From contig NC_091971.1 in the NCBI RefSeq assembly GCF_036711975.1, forward strand, positions 10,609,501-10,673,500: a DNA stretch of 64,000 nt, read 5' to 3'. Each line of letters opens with the position of its first letter. The first letter of the stretch is position 1. Positions 11,703 to 24,339 of the stretch are shown piece by piece. The DNA is from Onthophagus taurus. Its lineage: Eukaryota; Arthropoda; Insecta; Coleoptera; Scarabaeidae. Below the pieces are notes generated by a model. That model did no database searches, was not told where the DNA came from, and saw only the letters and a program-made list of their open reading frames with translations. The position numbers were made by a program, and so were the translations under genes.

Positions 11703-11775
11703 TGAGATTTTAAATCATTTGCAAAAATTTTAGTCATAAAAGTTTTAATGGTTTTACCTAAAAAGTGACATTTAA
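11703..11775 (-). promoter_or_regulatory. Conserved upstream block of copy 5
   Basis: TAAATCATTTGCAAAAATTT starts about 14 bp from the start codon, followed by AGTTTTAATGGTTTTACC and AAAAGTGACA. It is shared with the blocks at 9843-9920 and 10800-10880. Confidence 0.55.
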
Positions 11776-12059
11776 AAATTTTTATTGACAATTTCTATTT
11801 GTTACAAAATCAAGAATAATTTCAACAGTTGTAACACGAATAGGGCTATTATAATTTTTCTATTTGTTGGGGAATTTATTAGTAATGTCCTGTGATTATG
11901 GGCAGAAATAAGAATTTGGTAAAATTTGTTGAATGATCTTTGCGATTTTTACACCTGAACATGGTAAAATCTAATAGTGAGTATTACAAAAATTATCACT
12001 AATGAATCACACTTAATCAAAAAGAAAAAAATCAAAACGATTGAGAAGTACATCAAGAC
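11776..12059. other. Non-coding spacer
   Basis: AT-rich spacer between the four-TM cluster and a transposase relic. Nothing recognisable. Confidence 0.5.
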
Positions 12060-12240
12060 TTTTAATTCTGTTTGTGCTTTAATTCTGTGGGGATTACTTT
12101 GAAGTAAAACGACATTTTGCATTTCTCTCCTTGAAATTCTTCTTTCTGGGTTACAACTTCAACATATCTGTATACTGGCGCATTATCTAAAACAACAATT
12201 ATGTTTTTGCTTTCAAGAAAATTTCAAATACATGCTTGTA
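12060..12240 (-). mobile_element. Tc1/mariner-type transposase fragment
   Basis: The minus strand reads KNIIVVLDNAPVYRYVEVVT followed by QKEEFQGEKCKMSFYFKVIP. The 'hydrophobics-LDNAP-x-Y/H' word is the second catalytic Asp region of the DDE domain in IS630-Tc1-mariner transposases (often LDNAPYH). The flanks are out of frame or stopped, so this is a short fossil. Confidence 0.55.
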
Positions 12241-15200
12241 ATCAACATCGAGAAATTAAAGTCGTGATATTTAACCTATGTGCAATTTTTAAGTGAAACA
12301 ACAGGTAGTATCTTCCAATCTGCAACGTCCTTCACTTCATTCAATATTCGAATCGAAATATCACCTTAAACCTGATAGATCCTAAGTCTTATCATTCAGT
12401 TACATATGTACCTTAAGAAGAATTACGTCAAATAATTCAGTTTGGTTTAAAATGCAGATGAATGTCAAGAAAGAAAAGAAGAGTGCACTAAATAATAAGA
12501 TCACTGCTAATGATCACCCTTTAGAAATCCAACACACTGTAATCTTATTTTCTATCAGTTCAATATTAACCATTGTAGATGTTGGGTTGGTCAAAATTAC
12601 CTCCTCAAGTCTTGGCATTTTAATGTTTAATGATCTTAATTTCAAGGTTAAATTTTAATGACCTTAATTTTAATGATCAATGGTTAACCTTCATTCCTAG
12701 GTTACCATTAGCAGATGCTGAAACATTCCAAATCAAGGCCGGTGGCATCTTCTCCTTGAACGGTCAAAGCCAAGGTCATGTAATGCGTCCTTAACCGATT
12801 TTCAAATCTCCTCTGGTTTACTTTAGCCAATTCTGGAACCTCCTTGTTGACTGTTCCAGGAGGAGGTTCCACAATCGGCTAATACCTACTATTATAGCTG
12901 TTTTTCAACTAAGCTGTTGAACCTAAAGTGTTGCCTATAAAATGTTATGCGAGTAAATGTTGCTTAGAAATGGTGCATGATCAAAGCACACGTCGCTTGC
13001 GTTGATCTTTTTTATCCAGATTTTATGTAAAAATGGTTAAGAGATAAAGATCTTAAATGATCAAGAATATTGATTTTTAAAATTGATGAACTACCACTCT
13101 AAAAAAGAAAGTTCTGTTAAATGAAGTTTAATAACTTTGGAATAAAAAATTTTATATAAATGCATTAAGTCATCTCAGAAACGTTTCAGTAGATAATAAA
13201 AGATATTGTTTTAGTACAACTTTATAATTATTTTACCTAGAAATGTTGAATAAATTTAACAAAGATAACATTTTCAACGAACTACTGAAAATATTTTCCT
13301 CACATTCAAGGAATAACTCTAAACTGATAACAAACACATAAAATAATAGAAATGAATTAATATGTAATCTTGTAATCACAATAAATTATGAGATGTTAAC
13401 ATTTAAATGAATTTATCTAGTTAATTAGACCATTTCCGAGTATTTCATATTCAAACATTATTGACCTTTTGTTTATCTTTATATTACAAATACGTCTGTT
13501 ATTGTAATTCGCCCTATCCAAACAAAATTTGTACAACAGCTTCCGTATTTACCGCATTTATTTAGGTATTGCGACGTAAAGCGATATAAACGTTTGTCGA
13601 AATTCCTAAAACCCTTTTCTATTTACTTGGTTTTACGTACACACATTCAACGAAGACTTCCACGTGCCATGTGAAATTGATAATAATGAATTGCTGACAG
13701 CTTCATGTTAATAAACGACAACGACCTATTTACTTGTGGGGTATTCCTTTGAGATCTCTCCCTCGAATATGACCTAGATCGATCATATTTGCAAGTTAAC
13801 GTGGTTAAAGTAATAAAAAGGGCACGTGGATTTATTATTTTTCCAATAGAAAATTTCAAAATTGATTATATTAAAACCAACAACACTATAAATGGATAGC
13901 TTAATTTACGTCATCTCTAATGAGCAATCGTTTATGTGTTAATTTTGAAGATTGACTCAGAATTAATGAATTCGTTCCGGAATTTTGACATATTGAGAGG
14001 AAATTTGTTTACGCTCGATTTTCACTAACAATATTTAAAATACATAAACAACTCTCTCTCTCCTATCAAGAATTTGCATATTTTTCTGAGGACACGAGCG
14101 TTCTATATACACAAATAATACACAAATTAAGAATTGAAGGTCGATTTCTGTTATGATCGGTAAGAAATCGACAGTTCATTGAAGGATTTAACATAAACAT
14201 ATTTCAATTGGAAGAGATATTTACAGGAAACATTAAAAGCATTTTTAAACTGTGTTCCAACTATTTATTGAAAACGGAAACGTTAAATTACTCGTATTAC
14301 GATTTACAAATTTTCGATTGATGTTCACGAGCTGCCGGAGAGGTGTTAAATATTTAATTAATTATTGAATTAAAAAGTAACGAGCAATATGATACCTTTT
14401 AAATTTACGTAACCCAATCGGGTTAATTGCGTTTATATTATTTCAAATTAATTAGTACAGATCAAAGCAAAACTAATCTAAGCCATCATTTAATCCTTAA
14501 TTGATTATTGTTGATAATTTTTTTAATTTTATTCTTTGATTTAGCCGACAGGAATTATAGAGTTAAAAAAAAGTTTTGAAGGACAAACTTTGATAAAATT
14601 TAAACGTTTACGAAATCGAGAACATTTGGCACGTAAAATCACCAACTAAATTGTCATAAACAAACGGTTAACTGTGCAAATTGTCGTAACAAAACGCGAG
14701 AATAGAACACGTGTTCGTTTTTTTGAGCATTTTAAAGTTGTTAAAGAGATTTAAAGAGGTTTTGTCTTTTTAGTGTTAATAAAAAAATTCAAACACCAAG
14801 TGAGGAAGATTTTCTATTTCGCGTTTTATATAGACTGTATTTATAGATCGAAATGAAATCTTTTTCGAACTGTAATCCACTCCTCCAGTCTGCCGTTGAC
14901 ATCCTATGGAAGTTGTCAGGAACATGTATAATTGATTATTATTTAATACGTAAATATTATCTGAGAATCATTGAGATTGTTCAAAATATTTACTTCCTTT
15001 TCTGTGGCTAATTAATACGTTTTGAGTGTTTTGATCTAATTTTTTTTTAATTATTGTTATATAAGTTCTGATAAAAGTTCAAATTCCATTATAACAATAA
15101 CACCAAAAATAAACAAAACATTTATTAATAAAGTAATACCTTTAGATAAGACATTATCATAGATCACATAGAACATTTTAATAAAGAAAAAATTTTATGT

Positions 15201-15879
15201 TACATAACAAATTTGTTTTCTGTTTTCTCGTAACAGCGAATTGAAACGTTTTGACTTGAATAACTTTGGATTTCTTCTGGTTGTCGCTTAAATATAACCG
15301 TACTGTTGTGTTAACAACTTACGCAAGGTTAAAAAAGAAATTATAAGTGGAAAAGTTTCGTTACGACTTGAATTGCATTTATTTTCGAAACAATTCTTAC
15401 TATTATGAGGCTATTTAAAGTTGTGTATTATCAAAGGTGTTAAAATTTTTTATATAGAACGTATGTAACTTATCTGCTATCAAGCATGTAAACAAATATA
15501 GGAGGGAACCTCAGAAAGAAACATTTTGTATGTAAACTCGATCTATTTCTAAAATGGAATTCTAAAAATTATACACAACCAGTTGTATTTGGTATACATT
15601 TTCATTTGTGACGTCTTTACGTGAGAAGACAACAAACAAATCATATTGGTTTAAAAAATAATTATCGACACTACTTGTCAGACGTTTCAGGAAATATTAA
15701 TCGAAGTTTCAATCGATTTTAAAAAATCTGGATCCTTATGTCCTGGATTTATGGACCTATGTATGGTTTTAATTTATTTGTCAAAATCTTATAAATGCAT
15801 CATCACGGCTAAATCTGATCCCTTGACAAAAAAACGGAAAGAAGCCGTTTCTTGAAGTTGATGTCAAATTGAATGTGAA
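12241..15879. other. Long non-coding interval
   Basis: No gene is recognised. A slightly GC-richer 12690-12900 stretch contains an inverted pair TGGAACCT / AGGTTCCA (about 12835-12875), and may be the tail of the neighbouring transposon relic. The rest is AT-rich with no coding signature. Confidence 0.45.
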
Positions 15880-16380
15880 AGTTGTACTAACAGCATCTTG
15901 CAGTGCATTTGCAGTCTAACCAGAAGAAGTGAAAAGAAAGACTACTCGCGAAGAATCAATTTGTGAACGTGATAGCTATACAAGAGGCAACGAATCCCAT
16001 TAGCACATTAGAACTTGCCTACAAGAAAAAATATCACATAAGTATGTTGATTTTACATATCTGAGAAGGCTTACAACGATTGGCAAAGATGATCGAGACC
16101 AACATGTCTCATCCATTTAGACTTCAGACAGAAGCATTCAACAATCGACCAAGTACATCGTTCTACAGACGTCGTAGATGTAGCATAAGCTTTTGATAAA
16201 ATATGGCACAAAAGTCTGATTTATAAGCTGAAGAAAAGCTTGCCAAATGTATATCCAGAAATCTTAACATCGTATACTACCAACAGACTCTTTAAATATT
16301 GCAGACAATCGGCGATAATATATGTAAGTGGACCAGATGATGGAACGAGAATCCTTTCAGCTTCTCAACACAGTTAAATA
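15880..16380 (+). mobile_element. Jockey-type reverse transcriptase fragment
   Basis: In + frames, about 16135-16310 reads HSTIDQVHRSTDVVDVA, a stop, then AFDKIWHKSLIYKLKKSLP and VYPEILTSYTTNRLFKYC. This is reverse transcriptase motif A of Jockey-clade elements (commonly LDVAQAFDKVWH...GLLYKLK), with an in-frame stop in the middle of the motif. Upstream, HPFRLQTEA in another frame corresponds to the usual HQFGFR, so there is also a frameshift. Neither an endonuclease nor an RT C-terminus is recognisable nearby. Confidence 0.75.
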
Positions 16381-18140
16381 TTCAATCATTACTAACATCC
16401 AAAACTATAATAAATCGGAAAAAGTAGATTTTGTTTTCAAACAGTTGTAGCTAGAGCTTAATAAATCTTTTCTTTTTGCACCCGGAATTTTGAAGTATAT
16501 AGGAAATCAGTTTTGAGAGGTGTTTCTTAAAAAAAGAGAGTAAGTCTTGGAATCAGCGACTTTATTAGAAGTCATGATTTTGTACAATTCAAGGAAATAA
16601 TACTAATCGCCATCCCATCGATATTTCCTGCCAACAATTACAGTATAGATATGGGTTTAATTAAGTTAGGTTAATAACTTGGACATATTTCATGATATTA
16701 TATTTCACGATATCGGGTTGTGCAATCATTGATTCAAAATTAACTTGGTATTGAAGAGAAAAATCGCCCGACTAGGAACTTTATTGTTTCGCAAAACTGT
16801 CGCAAAAGACTGCCATAAAGTCACCCACGAATTACTACATCAGTCACTCAAGGAAAAAGTACAAAACAAAATGTATGACTAATTTATGTATGACTTTGTC
16901 AAAATCGCCACGTTATGAGTTTTCTAGAAAAATTATTACCGCTTCGCTCATGAAATCAGAGTTACTCGAATAGTTATTTAAACAAGTTTTGAATCACCAC
17001 ATATAATAAGTATTAAAAATTGTATGAAAATAAACTTGATATCAATTTTATATTTAGTTATAACTTAGTATTAAATTTAGTATAAAATGAGTATGTTATG
17101 ACGTTAGTTTGGTGATCGTAGATGTAATAAAATCATCTAAAAACCGTTTCTCTTCCGCGTACTATTCACACTAGCGACAAATTCTCACCAACCATGCCAA
17201 ATATTCGATATTAACAGAAGTGCAAATAAAATTTATACGCTGGGAACGCATTGATGTCGCTGAAAGCTTTACTATCGACCCGGTACAACCGTCTAAATCT
17301 GTAATTACAACGTTTTGCATAAATAATGTCTTCTTGTATTTTGCTCCTTCGTTTTAATAACAGCGGTAATATATCGGATAGTTGATCAATTTTGAGCGCG
17401 ACTCAATTAAGGGGGACAAGTTATACACATAGCTTCACTTCCCGGTTTTTAATTTTGGCAACTTCGCCAAAAGACGTTCTTCAAAACAATATATTTTAAT
17501 CTGGGTTCGTATACGTACGATTTTTTATGGTTATATGTGTAATTTACGTTTCCTTCGTTGACTTGGAAGGATAACTAAATATATTTCGATTCGGATATAA
17601 TTTATTACGCCGCTAAACCTTGATTTTTTTCAATCTTGTTTTTCTTTTACTATGCGGTTACGTCGAATATTTAACAGTAATGTAATCAATCTTTTATTTT
17701 GGATTTTTTTTCTAGAGAATATTAGAATGTGTATGTACGTCTCGAAAATAGAAATTTTAGAATATTGTTGTGATTGCTTTATTACACATAATTCTTGAAA
17801 AATCATTTCTATTTCTTTTTTTGAAAAAATTTCTTGTTTTGTAGCGATTAGTTGACAACATGTTTCTTAGAACTATAATTTTGTTTTCTACGCAGAGTAA
17901 TATCTCATAATTTTCATAACATTCTCACTATGTTTATTTTTCTTTCATAATTTGTTTATTTTTAATGTAAAATTTTTGTTTTAAACTACGCATTTTATTT
18001 AAAATTGTTGAGATGATTAAAAAAAAGTAAGATGATGAATAGGATGATCAATTTCTTTTGGAATCTCCTTTATGTTACAGTTTTGGGTGAATACAGCAAT
18101 CCTTGGCACACGTTTTCAGTGGCTACAGTGCCGATATCGG
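16381..18140. other. Non-coding interval upstream of the Ras-like gene
   Basis: AT-rich with no gene recognised. The last few hundred bases are the likely distal promoter of the gene at 18.2-23.3 kb. Confidence 0.5.
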
Positions 18141-18155
18141 CTGAAACGCCGGTAC

Positions 18156-18169
18156 GTTGCCATGGAAAC
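18156..18169 (+). promoter_or_regulatory. X-box (RFX-type) motif
   Basis: GTTGCCATGGAAAC matches the RFX/DAF-19 X-box consensus (RYYNYY, 1-3 spacer bases, RRNRAC) at every position. It lies in a GC-rich patch about 50-100 bp upstream of the likely transcription start of the RERG-like gene, which is the usual distance for X-boxes of ciliary genes. Binding is inferred. Confidence 0.55.
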
Positions 18170-18395
18170 GACGCCAATATATACGGCGGCGTCGCGACGC
18201 TGAGTTCATTCAGTAGCTCGGGCAGCAGCTGAAAATTTTGTTCAGATCCTACGGGCTCTCGCTTCGAAGTGTTTCAGTTGGTGTTAACTTGTGCTTAATA
18301 ATTGAGTATAACGTGAACAATATTACTAAATAGAAAGTTCGTTATTCAATAGAAAGTGTTGTGGTTGTTACCAATCAGTCTTTTTCAAACCCACG
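18170..18395 (+). promoter_or_regulatory. Core promoter and probable 5' UTR exon of the RERG-like gene
   Basis: A TATA-like ATATATAC (about 18178) is followed about 30 bp later by arthropod initiator-like TTCATTCAGT (about 18208-18217) and another TCAGTT near 18270. The segment ends in a strong donor, CACG|GTACGT, at 18395/18396. It can splice directly to the acceptor TTTTTTAG at 18973, placing ATG 3 nt into the next exon. The exact start site is not determined. Confidence 0.5.
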
Positions 18396-18976
18396 GTACG
18401 TATCTATCGATAAACCGTGTTTAATTTTAATTTTATTATCGGGAAGGAAGGAGAAAAATAGGATTTTATGGGTGTTTTGTTGGATGTTTTTAACGGTGAT
18501 GATAAAAACAAATTTTGCGTTGAGTTAAACATTTAACTCTGGTCCCCAGACTTTTGAACTTGCTAGGGTTTATTTTAACGATTTATAATAAAATATAAGC
18601 CCCGTGCCAACAGTGCTATGTGAGGAATTCTACGTATGCTGGGAGTTCATGCTTAACTCGCAGGGTTCTATTTTTGTGTACGCTTGTAGACGTTGTTACA
18701 TGTCGGATTCGGGCGCCCGTCTATACGAAAACGACGCCAATATCTGTCAACGTTGAATTAAAATATCTGTTTACCAATAAACGGAACGTATATCACCAAA
18801 CATCTTCTACTTTATGATTACCTATTAACAATTTGTCTCGTTCCGTCCAAAATTAGTTGATCTTACTTATAAATTAGCTTTAAACCGGGCATTTTTCGCT
18901 TGTTAATCCCCACCTTTTCATATTTATTGTTTCAAAAACAATTTTTAAATCTTTCTCCTCGTTTCTTTTTTAGATT

Positions 18977-21900
18977 ATGAAGACAGACGATAAAAACCAC
19001 ATCCCAAAGGTCCGCGTGGCCGTATTAGGAAAATCGAACGTTGGAAAATCAGGTAATATTCCAAAAATATCTCGTACTACATAATCGTATTAACTGCTTC
19101 CTGTTTGTCGTAAAATTCACGATTAAATTTTCCATTATGCCTAAAATTAACTGAATGAAACTAGAAGGAATGAGGCCTCTAATATGACACGAAGCGCACA
19201 AAGATACAGAAAGCTGCCAAGCATAACGCCGGTGCATAAAATCATTGACAGCTCTTTGTTCGAAATAAAGCTTTTCCATGGTCAATAATAAACAACATTA
19301 AAATGTTTTTATTTTTATTTTCAGCTCTAACAGTTCGATATTTAACCAGACGTTATATCGGCGAATATAGAAGCAATACAGGTAAGGATTTATATTGATT
19401 AATTATAAAATTATTCATAAAAAAATAATCCACACACGAAATTGATCTATCCTAATAATCATAATCGTTTTAAAGCACATCAACTTAATGTACAACAACT
19501 TGCGCAATAAGCTTTTGAACAGTAACCTCTCAATAGCAATACGTGAAAATATTTAATATAAACTTGGCACCATCGATTATTGGCTAAGCCTCAACAGATT
19601 TTTGGTCCAAATAAATTTTGAAACAAGTTTTCGTTAAAATCTTCTGCGGAATATTTCTCTTATCTTTCATCATATCGCGTTACGTTCATAAAAGCGGCCC
19701 GGAAATGTATACGTGAGAAAAATCGGGATCAATGATTCCCGAAAAAATACAAACAAACTTATCCCAGGAATTGAACTCGTTAATTTTTGTTAAACCCGTG
19801 AATATATTTTTATAAGGTCATCTGCGCAATATGCAATACAGGACATGAAATTATAATTATAATCCCCGGTTTCATTTTGATTTCTTTGTTGATTCAGTTT
19901 GCAGAAAAATATTTTTGTCGTTTTCTTCTGAAATTGTATTGATAGTTCTCGTTAACTTTACATCTTCTTGGAAACAATATTTCATTTATGATGAGGGTTA
20001 TATTGTAAACATTTACGTTTCAATTTAATTAACAATTTTAAATAAACGAAGTGAAGTTACACGTGGATGCTACTCGTTAATTTATAACGTAAACATAACA
20101 GAAAGCTGATATTGCTCTGAACTTGCTCCAAAATCAACGTCCCCTAAAAACTTTTAGTTTTTGTAGTTCGAGGGCAAAAATTGAAATGTCTCGAACGAGG
20201 ACGTTGATTTTATTTTCACAATCCATTAACGCCACTAACAAACACATCAACTGGGACATTTCTATTTTCATAATTGTGTCAAAAGAAATGGGGGCAAAAA
20301 GTAAAATCGTAGATTTGAAAAACGACCTCACCTTAAGCCAGAGGAGTGGCGCTCCCTTTTTTCTCCCCACACAGGATATGTAACGACAATTTGGAAGTTA
20401 TCCAAAATCTCCTACGCAATTCTCAGGTACATATATCCGAAATACTTACCTTTTGGTGTATGGGCCAAAAGTTTAACCAATTTTATTTTAAAATGTTTTA
20501 ACTGGCAAAGTTTGAATTGCTTTAAATTTCTAAGTGACCTTCGATTTTTCCTTTTCCAATTTAATGGGAAACCCTATTAATAAAAGCGAAATCGAATATT
20601 AAATCGTTCCTTTTTTTTATTGTGAAATACAATTGTAATAAAATTTGAGACTTCGCCGATAAAACATTGGTAAATTACGTCTTAACAACTCGAAGGCGAC
20701 GAATCGTTGAATTATAGAGTTAAAATACGAGAGGTTTAAAAAACTTTATGGCTGTAAATTCCTTCAAGGCGCCGCCACAGCTGACGGGCGCAAAAAAAAA
20801 GAAAAATCTGAAAAAGATATTTTTATGCGTGGTATTTCTTCCTGGCGCCGAAAAAAATAGATCTTCATATTAGAACTTTAAGTTACTTATTGTAGCGCAA
20901 CGATGACTAAACGTCTAACTTTATCTCAACCACATGTCTAATTAAAATACCACGCTCCATTCTGCACCGCTAAGTATGCAGGAAGACTTTTTAGCGTCGT
21001 TGTTTATCATCAACCTGACCTCACCGCGGCTTAGTCAGACGATTAATCTAAAATCTTCATTGACTATTCTACAAGATGTTTGGCCCCGGGAATCCAAATT
21101 CTCACCGAATCAAATTTATCAACGCACCAAAGAATTTTAATTCGCCACGAAGTTAACCCCGGTAATACATCATTCCCGTTGAACCGTTGGTAATTTGTTG
21201 ACATAACTGGAAGGGAACACATATGTGCCAGAACTCCAAATAGCTGAGGATAATAATATTAGCATTGCTCGTAAATTTACACACCGTGGCGGAATATTTC
21301 TTTTTCGTATAAACACGCCAGGAATTTTGCTAAGAAGCCAATCCAACATTCCTCGACGGATTAGTTCTGATCCTTTTTTGGCATTGATATAGAAACACAA
21401 CCCAATTTAAATTAGATCATCGTAACTAATAATATTATTTAGTCACTTTTTAACAAAATGAAACAAACTTGTTGTTACTGAGTCAATCTCGAAAACACAC
21501 GTTCTCCCTACCAAAACATACAAACGAGTGACGCAAACAAAGACATCTCCACCTACGTTTTTCAAATCCGAATTTTCAAAACTTTTGTGAAGTGTCGTGT
21601 GCAAAACGCATCAACGAAAATTGTAACGAAAACGTGCACCTGCGAAATATTGTGCGTGTATCTATCGTATTGTGACCGTATTACGTGTCCATATATTCTG
21701 GGGCAGACTATCTAGCTAAATATACCTAAATAAACGTCTCCTATATATACATCAGCTGCACTTCGCATGCCTTCGAACCTGGTGCGCTGCTCTACCGCTG
21801 ATCTCCTATACAAAATAAGAAATACACAACGATGATTGGAATCCGAAAGCGCAATCCTCCAACAATAAGTTCAATAGCGCGTGTACGTGACTCGTCTCCA

Positions 21901-23257
21901 TATGGAGGCGTAATCCCAAAATTAGAACATGACGAATTTTCAAAAAGACTTATTTTATTTGTTTAGTTTTGTTAACCACTAATCTTACTTTGTTTTACGT
22001 TCGCTTTACGTGGTTATGGTTATATCAGTGGTTAATGACGTAGATGAAACTCCTGGAAATGGCACATCGATATCACTTGCCAATCATGGACACTTGAATT
22101 GAATTTGCTCGATAACGCTTTTGTATTCATTTACCGATATTTACAAACTGTCTATGTGATGATGGGGATTTTTGTTGCCATTTTTTTGACATTAATGATT
22201 TCAAATTCTAAATATAGAATAGATCAATATCGTTAAAATAAACATGAACATAAAATTATATATTATTTTCTTATTGTTTCAGATCTTTTATATAGACAGA
22301 CCTTAACGGTTAATAACGCAGTCTTAGACGTTGAAATCGTTGATGTCTGTAGTAGTGATATGTCTCTATTCCCGGAAGAAGCCATATATTGGGCAGATGC
22401 CTGCATCATAGCTTACGATATAACATCAAAAAGTTCAATGCATCACGCCGAACAGCTTCTGCAGCGTGTCCAGCAGCTGAGAAGCCAGATGCCGATAGTC
22501 CTTCTGGGGAATAAATCTGACCTGGAACATCTCAGAGAGGTAAATATTTTATTTCCCGTTCAATAACGTTGGCTCGAAATTTAAAGGATACGGTCATTTC
22601 CTCTTAAATCCGAAATCTATTCACATTCACACATAAGAAATCTCCTTGCTTTAGTACAACACGGGTTTTATTAGTGGATTAAAGTAAATAATTCTTGTTC
22701 TTACACTATTATTCGGAACGAGTTGAATAAATATTTTCTCGATTACATTTTCTAACGTAATTAATGTTAACTTCGGGTAATTTTCATGTTATTAACCGGG
22801 ATCGCGAGCACGTGTTTGATTCACGCGTATAAACTGCAGGAGGTACTTAATTAAGCGTGTTTTCAAAGATTTCCTGCTAACAATTCTAAATTATAAATAT
22901 TATGATTATAGAGTAATACAAAAAAATCTTTTGTTGCAGGTTGAAGAGATCGATGGCAGGACAACAGCCGTTCAGCATGGATGCCAATTCTACGAGGTTT
23001 CAGTAGCTGAAAATAGCTCAACGATATACACAGCTTTCGATATGGTCCTTTCAGATTGCCGCCAGTTACAAGCGACACAAAAAACTAGGAAGTTTTCCGT
23101 TTCAAAAATGATTGGAACGCTAATAGGTAGTACCAATGGAAAAGTGGTACCTAACCCAAATCAAGGTGGTACCGTAGTAGTTTGGCATAAAAGCGATCTT
23201 TACAAATCAAGAGTTCTTAAAAGGAGACAAAATTTTTCGGCGACGGCATCACTTTGA
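18977..23257 (+). CDS. RERG-like Ras-superfamily protein, probable pseudo-GTPase
   Basis: Four coding exons: 18977-19052, 19325-19381, 22283-22539 and 22940-23257, with phases 1, 1 and 0, giving 235 residues. All junctions are GT-AG and the frame is continuous. Residues about 11-25 give the P-loop VAVLGKSNVGKS (GxxxxGKS), followed by ALTVRYLTRRYIGEY as in RERG. G4 is LLGNKSDLEH, and the G5 region is YEVSVAE. The G3 motif is abnormal: family members read DTAGQED, while here the segment is IVDVCSSDMS, losing the DxxG glycine and the catalytic Gln. Switch I has NT where PT is usual. The C-terminus (NFSATASL) has no CAAX box, as in RERG. Probably a signalling or scaffolding protein that may still bind nucleotide but not hydrolyse it normally. 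The 2.9-kb third intron could hold regulatory elements. Confidence 0.85.
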
Positions 23258-24330
23258 CTAACCGACAATAATAACGAACAAGATGGAACCGTTCGTTAAA
23301 GAAGACAATGTTATCAATGTCTTATTTTGTACTCTGACCATTCGATTTTTCTCAGTTTTATGAGAAAAATGATGATTTATTTTTACGTTTTTAAGTTATA
23401 TAAATTTATTTAAAAATAATAATTTTTAAGATCTTTTATACCGTTAAATCGTAGTTTTTTTAATCATGAAGTGAATGTTTCGAATTCATATCATATTGTA
23501 AACGGAATTTACGGCAGAACAAAACGTTTTTAAATAATAATATAAATAAATGTATCTCGATGTAGATTCTCAAGCTTGAGCTAAACTTTCGACTGTGATA
23601 TAAAAACGAGATTGTTGTTTTGTCTCTTACATTAATTTGATCCAAGAGATGTGTAGTAATAAACTACTTGTTATTGTAATACTATATTTACGCCAAATAC
23701 ATACAAATTGTAAAACAAACCCTTGTTGTTTTCTTCAAACCAGTTTCCTTCGTTACATTTTGTTTGTGATCAGTGCCAAAAAGAATTTTGGAATTTATTG
23801 GTATCGTTCCGTCTAAAATTGCTACTGTATTATGGTCCGTGTGTCTTCAACGATAATTACGTAGTAAATTGTCGGTTGAATTTTCGATAAATTTAACTCG
23901 TTGTTGCAATAACAAGAAATTTCCCAATGGGATATTTTTATTTAACCGATCTTAAAATTTACAATATTTACATAAAAACAGTTATTCGTAAACTTATAAA
24001 TAATCATAAAGAATCTTTATTTGAGCGTTTTAAAAGAAAGTATCGGTGAATTGTACGAAAATCATTCTATTTATAAATCCGGGCAAATTCTCAAAAACCA
24101 CTTGGCGATCATTCCATTAGTTCGTTCAGTGGTGAGTCTTTAGTGATAGTAAAAACGAAATTTATGCCCACTCACTAAGAGTCTATTTTTATGACGTATG
24201 GTTTAAGCATTCTTCAACTAAATCGAGTGATTTCTTAGGAATTTTTAGAAACGAGTATTAATATCTCATCTGTTAAAAATGTTGTGGGTGAAATTGCTAA
24301 ATTTAATGCTATTTTTAAATTGTATTGTTT
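23258..24330 (+). other. 3' UTR and downstream non-coding sequence
   Basis: The sequence after the TGA (23255-23257) is AT-rich, with several AATAAA-like words (for example about 23545 and 23657) that could end the RERG-like transcript. Beyond that nothing is recognised. Confidence 0.45.
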
Positions 24331-24339
24331 AAGTCAGTG

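Noticed and set aside
12452..12658. Open frame MQMNVKKEKKSALNN...
   Set aside because: Lys/Asn-rich, no homology recognised, lies among transposon debris.
20123..20383. Frames on both strands inside the RERG-like intron
   Set aside because: Mirror-image open frames, explained by a local imperfect inverted repeat. Not spliced into the host gene.
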